NCBI GenBank assembly: GCA_019237435.1
Contig: JAFAHB010000207.1
Location: 1-5,664, forward strand
Source: Vulcanimicrobiota bacterium
GTDB taxonomy: Bacteria > Vulcanimicrobiota > Vulcanimicrobiia > Vulcanimicrobiales > Vulcanimicrobiaceae
DNA: 5,664 nucleotides
Reading direction: 5' to 3'
Made by a program: the position numbers and the translations under genes
Notes under the pieces: model-generated
Told to the model about the DNA's origin: nothing
What the model saw: the letters and a program-made list of their open reading frames with translations, nothing else
The model's database searches: none
Shown here: positions 1-5,410 of the stretch, piece after piece
Layout: the number at the start of each line of letters is the position of its first letter
Numbering within the stretch: position 1 is the first letter of the stretch

Positions 1-803
1 ACGTGAATGATCTCGCGAACGATTGCATACGAGTGCTCTGCCGAAGGTGCATCGTAGGCGTGCGCGCGGATGTGCACGACCGTCCCGGCTTCGCCGCGAA
101 TCATCTCCTCGACGCGGTCGATGTTCAAACCGCGAACCGTCTTGCCGTTAACGCTGTCGACGACTTCGCCCGGTTTCATCCCTGCGCGTGCGGCCGGCAT
201 CGCTTCAATCGGTTGAACGACGATCCGCCCGTCCTTGAGCTGATAGATGTAAACACCGATCCCGCCGAAGTTGCCACCGGAGAGCGATTCGTTGAGCCCC
301 TGTATTTCGCGGGGCGATAGATAGACGGTATACGGATCGCGCACCGAGCTCATGATCCCGCGCAGCGCGGCGTCGGTCAGATCCTCGAGTCCGTTTGGCC
401 CGACGCCGACGCCATAGCGTTCCTGCGCGTACGCCAGAACGTCCGCGGCGCGCTCGCCATCCTCGTACGGGTTGCCATTCGCCGTTTCAGCCGGTAACGC
501 CGGATGCTCGATCTTTTTTGCCGAAAGAAAACTGTGCAGCGCAGAAAGCTCGCCTGAAATTGGAGTCTGCGGATCGATGGGCTTGTAGTAGTCGCTCTCG
601 AGCTTGCGCAACGCGAGATTCGCCAGCATCGATCCTTGCGGCTCGTGCGACGAAAAGAGATCGCGCAAATCGCCGGTCGTGGCAACCTCGAGCACTGACT
701 GGCGCGCGAGCGCGCCGGTCTTATACGCAATAACGATTGCGCTGACGCCGGCAAGCGCGACGACGAAGAGTGCGGTCAGCAAAAGGCGCAGGAAACGGCT
801 CAT
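1..803 (-). CDS. S41 family C-terminal processing peptidase (CtpA/Prc-like), C-terminus beyond the window
   Basis: This is the N-terminal part of a serine protease of the S41 (C-terminal processing, tail-specific) family, which trims envelope proteins in the periplasm or outside the membrane. Reading the minus strand from ATG at 803 gives 267 uninterrupted codons to the window edge. Residues 1-27 form a basic-then-hydrophobic signal anchor (MSRFLRLLLTALFVVALAG). Residues 156-175 carry the family hallmark DPYTVYLSPREIQGLNESLS, and a PDZ domain follows at about 175-265 (FGGIGVYI, GMKPGEVVDSVNG). The Ser/Lys catalytic domain lies outside the window, so activity cannot be judged. The start is firm: an in-frame TAG sits directly before the ATG, and GAGGA at 807-811 is a Shine-Dalgarno site with a short spacer. 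It is the fourth gene of the ftsE-ftsX-M23 cluster, 68 bp after the M23 gene. The roughly 70 residues at 60-130 look longer than usual for the family. Confidence 0.9.
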   Translation of the reverse strand, partial: MSRFLRLLLTALFVVALAGVSAIVIAYKTGALARQSVLEVATTGDLRDLFSSHEPQGSMLANLALRKLESDYYKPIDPQTPISGELSALHSFLSAKKIEHPALPAETANGNPYEDGERAADVLAYAQERYGVGVGPNGLEDLTDAALRGIMSSVRDPYTVYLSPREIQGLNESLSGGNFGGIGVYIYQLKDGRIVVQPIEAMPAARAGMKPGEVVDSVNGKTVRGLNIDRVEEMIRGEAGTVVHIRAHAYDAPSAEHSYAIVREIIH

Positions 804-819
804 CTATCCTCTTTACAGT

Positions 820-835
820 ACCCGGTCGAGCGGGT
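820..835 (-). other. Small perfect inverted repeat in the M23-S41 intergenic gap
   Basis: The 68-bp gap between the M23 stop and the S41 start contains a 5-bp perfect stem (ACCCG/CGGGT) with a 6-base loop, just upstream of the S41 ribosome binding site. A second short stem (CCTGA/TCAGG, 3-base loop) lies at 845-857. Neither is followed by a T-run in the direction of transcription, so they do not look like an intrinsic terminator. They could be an mRNA-stabilising or attenuating leader structure, or chance in GC-rich DNA. Confidence 0.2.
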
Positions 836-871
836 CGGTAGTTGCCTGAAGGTCAGGGTACTCGCTAAGTC

Positions 872-2059
872 TTAATGGAGCCGGGGCGCCGGGTCAACCG
901 GTTTGCCCGCAATTCTGACCTCAAAATGAAGGTGTGGGCCGGTCGATTGTCCGGTGGACCCGACGGCGCCGATGGCCTGGCCGCGCGCCACGCCCTGGCC
1001 CACCGAAACGAAGATGGCCGATAGATGCCCGTAGCCGGTCGAGTACCCCCCGCCGTGATCGATCAGAATGTAGTTTCCGTACCCGCCGTACCACTGGGCC
1101 ATGATGACCGTGCCGGCCGCGGCGGCGGTGACCGTCGTTCCCGTTGGCGCGGCGATATCGAGCCCTTGATGGAACTCGGGACCGCCGCCGAAGGGGTTGG
1201 AGCGCCAGCCAAAGGGCGACGTAATCGTTCCGGTGACGGGCCACGAAAAATTTCCGAGGCCGCCGGCGCTCGGGACGCTGCCCGCAATGCCTTCCGCTCG
1301 CTCCTTCGCGGCAAGCTCGCGTTCGCGCTCGACGATGAGGCCCTCGAGGGCCGACTCCTCAGCCGCGGAGAGGCTCTCGATCTCGGCAACTTCCGACGCG
1401 ACGCTGTGCCGGCGTATCGACGCGAGCGCGACCAAGTTGCGGCGCTCGCCGGCGAGCGAGTCAAGTTGGCTGCGGGCTTCCTCTTGCGCCGTCTGCTCCT
1501 GTTGAAGCTCCATGCGCGTTCGCTCGAGGTCGGCTTCGATCGTCGCAACGCGAGCTTCGGCGGCCTTGCGCGCGCGAACCGTTCGCTGGTTGGCGGCAAT
1601 GAGCAGGCGCAAGTCTTCCCAGCGTTCGACGAAGTCGCTGAACGAGCGCGCGTCGACGAGCGCATTGATGTAGGTCAGATCGCCGTACTCGTAGATGTCG
1701 ACGAGCCGCCGTTTCAGCAGCGCGTCGTGAAGACGCAGCGATTGGCGGGCGGCATCGAGCTGAATCGTATTCCAGTCGATGCGGCGCTGAGTGGATGCGC
1801 TCTGCGCCGACAGTGAGTCGATGCGGTCGCTCACCGCACCGATCGCCGCATTGGTTTCGCCAAGTTGCTGCTGTAAATCCGTGTAGCGCAGCGTAGCTGC
1901 GTGGAGCTCGGCTTTCTTTGCGTGCAGCCGCGCTTGAATCTGCGCGCTCTTCGCGCGCTCCTTGGCGATGCGTTCGTCGAGCGTGGATCCACCCGCCACC
2001 GCCGGAACGATTGCGAGCGCGAGAAGCGCAACGGCGATTCGCCGGCCCCAAAGATTCAT
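872..2059 (-). CDS. Secreted coiled-coil M23 (LytM) peptidoglycan peptidase, EnvC/PcsB-like FtsEX partner
   Basis: This 395-residue exported protein probably cleaves peptidoglycan cross-bridges or activates an amidase under control of FtsEX. Residues 1-22 are a signal peptide (RR at 6-7, hydrophobic core, likely cleavage after AVA). Long helical, charge-rich segments at about 27-115 and 155-258 are coiled coils. Between them, residues 115-155 hold a block typical of FtsEX partners such as PcsB and EnvC (IYEYGDLTYINALVDARSFS, then DFVERWEDLRLLI). A flexible linker leads to the LytM domain at 273-395. All expected metal and catalytic residues are visible: H297 and D301 (HQGLD), H345 (GHLS), and H376 and H378 (HLHFE). 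E. coli EnvC lacks such ligands, so this copy may be enzymatically active. The start is chosen at ATG 2059, 14 bp after the ftsX stop, because it begins a proper signal peptide. A GTG at 2074 overlapping the ftsX stop (TAGTG) is the alternative. Longer in-frame extensions into ftsX are not credible. Confidence 0.92.
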   Translation of the reverse strand: MNLWGRRIAVALLALAIVPAVAGGSTLDERIAKERAKSAQIQARLHAKKAELHAATLRYTDLQQQLGETNAAIGAVSDRIDSLSAQSASTQRRIDWNTIQLDAARQSLRLHDALLKRRLVDIYEYGDLTYINALVDARSFSDFVERWEDLRLLIAANQRTVRARKAAEARVATIEADLERTRMELQQEQTAQEEARSQLDSLAGERRNLVALASIRRHSVASEVAEIESLSAAEESALEGLIVERERELAAKERAEGIAGSVPSAGGLGNFSWPVTGTITSPFGWRSNPFGGGPEFHQGLDIAAPTGTTVTAAAAGTVIMAQWYGGYGNYILIDHGGGYSTGYGHLSAIFVSVGQGVARGQAIGAVGSTGQSTGPHLHFEVRIAGKPVDPAPRLH

Positions 2060-2073
2060 CGAGCTAGTAGTCA

Positions 2074-2955
2074 CTACGTCCGCAGGTGGCGTCCAACCGA
2101 GATCCAGGACGCGACGACACCGATCGCCGCCCCGACGGCCACGAGTTCCCCGGCGAGCACGCGCGGGTCGACGGGCATCAGCGTTAGCTGCGCCCAAGGC
2201 AGCGCTTCCAGCAATCTCGGCCAAAGCGCAGCCCGCGCGCCGGCCAACAACGCTACCGCCAGCAACGCCCCGATCACCCCGGCTAGCAAACCCTCGCAGA
2301 TGAAAGGAAGGCGAATGTAGGTGTTCGTCGCGCCCACCAGCTGCATGATCGCTATCTCGCGGCGGCGCGCGAAAACCGTCAGGCGTATCGTATTCGCGAT
2401 AATGATTCCGGCGACCGCGAAAAAGACCGCGATAACGCCGATGCCGATCCGGCGCAGAACCGCCCCGAGCTGCAGCAGCCGCTGCACGGTCTTCTGACCG
2501 TAAACGACGTTGTCCACGCCGCTCAAACGCCGGACGCTTGCAGCGACGGCGGGGACGTCGTCCGGGAGTCGCGTCTTGATGCGAAACTTATCGGGTAACG
2601 GGTTTTCGGTCAGCAGCGCGGTGTCGATGGTGCCCTTCGTGCGTTCACGCAGGTCCGCCAACGCCTGCTTCTTGGAAACGAACTGCGCCGATGCGACGCG
2701 CGGATCGCGCGCGAGAAAATGCTCGATGGCGGCAACCTGCTGCGCCGTTGAGTCGGTGCGAAGATACGCGGAAACCTGAATTTCATCCAGCAGCCGCGCT
2801 CCCAAATCGGCGAGCGCTCCGCGCACGAAGAGAAATAAGCCGAGTAAAACGATCGTGATCGCCACCGTACCGATGGCAGTCAACTGCATTCCGGTGTTGC
2901 GCGAAAAATTGCGCAACACCTCACCCAGAAAGAACTTGACTTTGCCCCAGTCCAA
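2074..2955 (-). CDS. ftsX: Cell division ABC transporter permease-like protein FtsX
   Basis: FtsX is the inner-membrane partner of FtsE. The complex is not a true transporter; it transmits ATP hydrolysis to periplasmic peptidoglycan hydrolases during division or elongation. The 293-residue product has the family topology: a cytoplasmic N-terminus (DWGKVKFFLGEVLRNFSRN), TM1 at about 25-47, a large extracytoplasmic loop at 48-165, TM2 at 170-191, TM3 at 218-240 and TM4 at 267-287. The cytoplasmic motif RRREIAIMQLVGAT (198-210) after TM2 is characteristic of FtsX/MacB-type permeases. The large loop, with the hallmark VSAYL near 61-65, is where hydrolase partners bind. The likely start is TTG at 2953-2955, inside the end of ftsE (35-nt overlap), with a GAGG about 11 nt upstream. 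No ATG occurs before residue 23, and starting there would remove the conserved N-terminal region. The M23 gene immediately downstream is the likely partner. Confidence 0.95.
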   Translation of the reverse strand: MDWGKVKFFLGEVLRNFSRNTGMQLTAIGTVAITIVLLGLFLFVRGALADLGARLLDEIQVSAYLRTDSTAQQVAAIEHFLARDPRVASAQFVSKKQALADLRERTKGTIDTALLTENPLPDKFRIKTRLPDDVPAVAASVRRLSGVDNVVYGQKTVQRLLQLGAVLRRIGIGVIAVFFAVAGIIIANTIRLTVFARRREIAIMQLVGATNTYIRLPFICEGLLAGVIGALLAVALLAGARAALWPRLLEALPWAQLTLMPVDPRVLAGELVAVGAAIGVVASWISVGRHLRT

Positions 2956-3631
2956 GATAGTAGTAGCCTCGCTCCTCGTCGGTGGTGATGCGGCCGTCTT
3001 CCAAACGAACGACGCGCCGGCGCATGCGGTCGACGACCGCCTGATTGTGCGTCGCGACGACGACCGTCGTTCCTTTGAGGTTGATGCGCTGTAGTAGAGC
3101 CGTGATCTCGGTCGTGTTTGCCGGATCCAGGTTTCCGGTGGGCTCGTCGCAGAGCAGAATCTTTGGATTGTTCACGAGAGCGCGCGCGATCGCGGTGCGC
3201 TGCTGTTCGCCGCCCGAAAGCTCGCCCGGATACATGCGGCTCTTGTGCGAAAGGCCGACCAGGTCGAGAACCCGCGGAACCTGCCGCATCACGTCGCGCG
3301 TATGGGCCCCCGTGACCTGCATTGCGAAGGCGACGTTCTCCCACACCGTCTTGTCGGCCAGCAGTTTGAAGTCTTGAAAGACGACCCCGAGATGCCGGCG
3401 CAACGATGGTACGCGCTTGCGACGCAGCCGATCGACGCGGATGCCGTCAACGACGATTTCACCGGCGCTGCAGCCCACTTCGCGGTAGAGCAGGCGCAGC
3501 AGACTCGACTTCCCCGTTCCCGAATCGCCCACGAGAAAGACGAAGTCACCCTTCGTTATCTCGAGGTTGATGTTTTCGAGGGCGCGCACTCCGTTGGGAT
3601 AGACAAGCGAAACGCCGCGCAGGGAGATCAT
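2921..3631 (-). CDS. ftsE: Cell division ATP-binding protein FtsE
   Basis: FtsE is the cytoplasmic ABC ATPase that pairs with FtsX. The 236-residue protein has every ABC motif intact: A-loop region Y11-P12-N13-G14, Walker A GDSGTGKS (35-42), Q-loop Q86 in VFQDFKLL, signature LSGGEQQR (138-145), Walker B ILLCDE (158-163), D-loop GNLD (166-169) and H-loop H195. FVFLVGDSGTGKS and VFQDFKLL are close to FtsE/LolD-type consensus, and the adjacent ftsX settles the assignment. ATG 3631 is the first possible start, because an in-frame TAA lies a few codons upstream (about 3645-3647). No clear Shine-Dalgarno site precedes it. It is the first gene of the minus-strand cluster, and its last 35 nt overlap ftsX, which points to translational coupling. 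Confidence 0.96.
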   Translation of the reverse strand: MISLRGVSLVYPNGVRALENINLEITKGDFVFLVGDSGTGKSSLLRLLYREVGCSAGEIVVDGIRVDRLRRKRVPSLRRHLGVVFQDFKLLADKTVWENVAFAMQVTGAHTRDVMRQVPRVLDLVGLSHKSRMYPGELSGGEQQRTAIARALVNNPKILLCDEPTGNLDPANTTEITALLQRINLKGTTVVVATHNQAVVDRMRRRVVRLEDGRITTDEERGYYYLGLGQSQVLSG

Positions 3632-3676
3632 CGGCGAGAAAGGACTTTACGTCAGGCTAGGGTCTATACCTCCGCC
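3632..3676. promoter_or_regulatory. Divergent promoter region between ftsE and the acyl-CoA dehydrogenase gene
   Basis: Only 45 bp separate the two divergent start codons, so both promoters must lie here or inside the neighbouring coding ends. On the plus strand, TATACC at 3665-3670 resembles a -10 box and would place +1 near 3677, the A of the dehydrogenase ATG. TTTACG at 3646-3651 is too close (13 bp) to be a normal -35. On the minus strand, TATAGA (3668 down to 3663) is a possible -10 for ftsE, giving a leader of about 25 nt; I see no good -35. The overlapping boxes on opposite strands suggest mutually exclusive use, but this is inference from weak motifs. Confidence 0.3.
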
Positions 3677-4825
3677 ATGGACTTCGATTTAACCGACGAG
3701 CAAAAGGCCATTGCGGGTCTGGCGCGCGAGTTCGCGCGCGACGAAGTACGGCCGCGCGCCGAAGAGATGGATCGAAGCGAGCGTTTTCCGTACGAGCTCG
3801 TCGCGAAAATGGCGGAGCTCGGCTTCATGGGGTTGCCGTTTCCCGAAGAGTACGGCGGCGCCGGCGCGGATACGGTAAGTTATGCGCTTGCCGTCATGGA
3901 GATCGCGCGCGCCGATGCGTCGACGGCCATTACGCTCGCGGCGCACGTCTCGCTGGGCGCCATGCCGTTTCTGCTCTTCGGAACCGAAGCTCAGAAGCAA
4001 GAGTATCTCATCCCGCTCGCGCGCGGCGAGCGCCTCTGGGGCTTCGGTCTCACCGAACCCAACGCCGGCAGCGACGCCGGCAACGTGCAAACGAAGGCCG
4101 AGCTACGCAACGGCAAGTGGGTGATCAACGGAACCAAGGCCTTCATTACCAACTCCGGGACGGACGTCACCGGCGGGACGACGATAACGGCCGTCACCGG
4201 GCGCCGGTCCGACGGGTCTCGCGAGATTTCAAACATCATCGTGCCTCAAGATACGCCCGGATTTACGCGCAGCCGCAAGTACGCGAAGATGGGCTGGCGC
4301 GCGTCCGACACGCGTGAGCTCTCGTTCGTCGACGCCGAAGTGCCCGAAAGTCACTTGCTCGGACCCAGAGGCGAGGGCTACCGGCAATTCCTGTCGATTC
4401 TCGACGGAGGACGCATTTCGGTCGCGGCGCTTTCGATCGGCCTGGCGCTGGGCGCCTACGACGAGGCGCTCAGCTATGCGCGCGAGCGGCACGCCTTCGG
4501 CAAACCGATCAGCAAGTTTCAAGCGATCTCGTTCAAGCTCGTCGACATGCTGACGCAAATCGAACACGCCAAGCTGATGATGCTGCGCGCCGCGTGGGAG
4601 AAGGACCAAGGCCGCGATTACGTCCAGGCGGCGAGCTTCGCGAAATTGTACGCAGGCGAGCTTTCGCATCGCGTCGTGAACGACGCTCTTCAAATCCACG
4701 GCGGTTACGGATTCATGGACGAGTATCCGATCTCTCGGATGTACCGCGATCAAAAGATCAACGAGATCGGTGAAGGGACGAACGAAGTGCAGCGGCTGAT
4801 CCTTGCGCGCTTGATGGGATTGTGA
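3677..4825 (+). CDS. Acyl-CoA dehydrogenase (FAD-dependent, short/medium-chain type)
   Basis: This cytoplasmic flavoenzyme oxidises an acyl-CoA to the trans-2-enoyl-CoA, passing electrons to electron-transfer flavoprotein, in beta-oxidation or branched-chain amino acid breakdown. The 382-residue length is normal for the family. The N-terminal helical domain begins MDFDLTDEQKAIAGLAREFA, and LGFMGLPFPEEYGG lies at 48-61. The middle beta-domain has the flavin-contacting motifs FGLTEPNAGSDAG (123-135) and KAFITNS (154-160). The C-terminal helical domain has RHAFGKPISKFQ (271-282), the family motif LQIHGGYGFMDEYP (338-351), and the likely catalytic base E366 in IGEGTNEVQ. That C-terminal base position is shared by butyryl-/medium-chain-type enzymes, but chain length cannot be fixed from sequence alone. 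ATG 3677 is chosen because the protein starts exactly where family members do. The same frame is open upstream to 3245, but that part is antisense to ftsE and unrelated. No Shine-Dalgarno site precedes the ATG, so a leaderless mRNA is possible. Confidence 0.95.
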   Translation: MDFDLTDEQKAIAGLAREFARDEVRPRAEEMDRSERFPYELVAKMAELGFMGLPFPEEYGGAGADTVSYALAVMEIARADASTAITLAAHVSLGAMPFLLFGTEAQKQEYLIPLARGERLWGFGLTEPNAGSDAGNVQTKAELRNGKWVINGTKAFITNSGTDVTGGTTITAVTGRRSDGSREISNIIVPQDTPGFTRSRKYAKMGWRASDTRELSFVDAEVPESHLLGPRGEGYRQFLSILDGGRISVAALSIGLALGAYDEALSYARERHAFGKPISKFQAISFKLVDMLTQIEHAKLMMLRAAWEKDQGRDYVQAASFAKLYAGELSHRVVNDALQIHGGYGFMDEYPISRMYRDQKINEIGEGTNEVQRLILARLMGL

Positions 4826-4853
4826 TGACTTCTTCAGAGGTTCCCTAGCAGCA

Positions 4854-5397
4854 ATGTCTGCCGAGCAAGCGTTGGCAGCTGCGTCGGTCGTCGTGTCGCT
4901 GGTCGCGCTCGGGCTCTCGACGACGCTTCTGACGCGCCAGAACAAACAGATCGAGCACGAGCGCAACGCCCTGGCGATTCTCGGACGCAATCGCCCGGCT
5001 CACCGACCCGGCGATCGTTTCGGCTTTCAGCCAGCTGGAAGGCATCGCGGATCGCTATCCGGACGACGAAACGGTCCGGCGAGACTTCATCGGTTCGGCG
5101 GACGATCAAGCGCTGGTGCTCGTCGCGCAGTACGTCGAAACGGTGGCCTGCCTGGCGCGGCGCCGAGTGCTCGACGCTTCGCTCCTCGTCGACGCCGTGG
5201 GCTTCATGCTGCGGTCTCGCTGGAATACCATCCTGCCGTTCGTTGCGCGATGGCGGCGGGTGTGCGACAACGAGTATCTGTTCGAGAACTTCGAGTGGCT
5301 TGCGATGTATAGTACCTGGTGGAAGGGTACGCCGCGGCCGCCGGGCGATCTGCACTACGACCCCAAACAGTTCGCAGGCATAGACTTCAAAGTATAG
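4854..5397 (+). pseudogene. Small membrane-anchored protein of DUF4760-like type, split by a one-base frameshift
   Basis: Two frames together make one plausible 180-residue protein. Frame A, from ATG 4854, gives 43 residues with an N-terminal membrane helix (about 6-26, LAAASVVVSLVALGLSTTLL) followed by TRQNKQIEHERNALAIL. From 4984 the sensible reading moves to the next frame and runs 137 codons to TAG at 5395-5397: DAIARLTDPAIVSAFSQLEG, later ALVLVAQYVETVACLARRRV, and ending with GIDFKV. Dropping one G of the pair at 4983-4984 joins the halves smoothly (LAIL-DAIARL). Unshifted, the first frame continues as an arginine/glycine-rich tail to 5312, typical of out-of-frame reading. A membrane helix, a polar linker, then a helical domain with a WNTILPF-type core and a C-terminal FENFEWLA resembles DUF4760 proteins, whose function is unknown; this is from memory of the family pattern. 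It lies 28 bp after the dehydrogenase stop and 13 bp before the peroxiredoxin, so it is probably co-transcribed. AGAGG at 4836-4840 is a rather distant ribosome binding site. It may be a real pseudogene or a base-call error. Confidence 0.6.
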
Positions 5398-5406
5398 AGA
5401 GGAAAG
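5398..5406 (+). promoter_or_regulatory. Ribosome binding site of the peroxiredoxin gene
   Basis: The purine run AGAGGAAAG begins one base after the preceding stop codon and ends four bases before the ATG at 5411, putting its AGAGG core (5398-5402) eight bases from the start. It is the clearest Shine-Dalgarno site in the window and supports both the ATG choice and translation in series with the upstream gene. Confidence 0.6.
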
Positions 5407-5410
5407 CCCA

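Noticed and set aside
3..320. Plus-strand open frame of 105 codons at the left edge
   Set aside because: It is antisense to the PDZ region of the S41 protease, which reads cleanly on the minus strand through to the edge.
377..754. Minus-strand open frame of 125 codons within the S41 gene
   Set aside because: It is in a different frame from the S41 protein and arginine/serine-rich; the S41 frame carries the conserved motifs.
820..857. Rho-independent terminator between the M23 and S41 genes
   Set aside because: The two stems are only 5 bp each and no T-run follows on the transcribed strand.
1025..1816. Plus-strand open frame of 263 codons across the M23 gene
   Set aside because: It is fully antisense to a gene with clear motifs, and its composition is that of an opposite-strand shadow in GC-rich DNA.
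2060..2224. 55-codon N-terminal extension of the M23 protein
   Set aside because: It lies almost wholly within the ftsX 3' end, is arginine-rich, and would bury the signal peptide.
3245..3676. Upstream extension of the acyl-CoA dehydrogenase frame by 144 codons
   Set aside because: It is antisense to well-supported ftsE, has no family similarity, and the dehydrogenase begins normally at 3677 with MDFDLTDEQ.
4825..4848. Seven-codon reading frame (ATG overlapping the dehydrogenase TGA, ending TAG)
   Set aside because: It is too short and without recognisable leader-peptide features; probably chance, though it could aid re-initiation.
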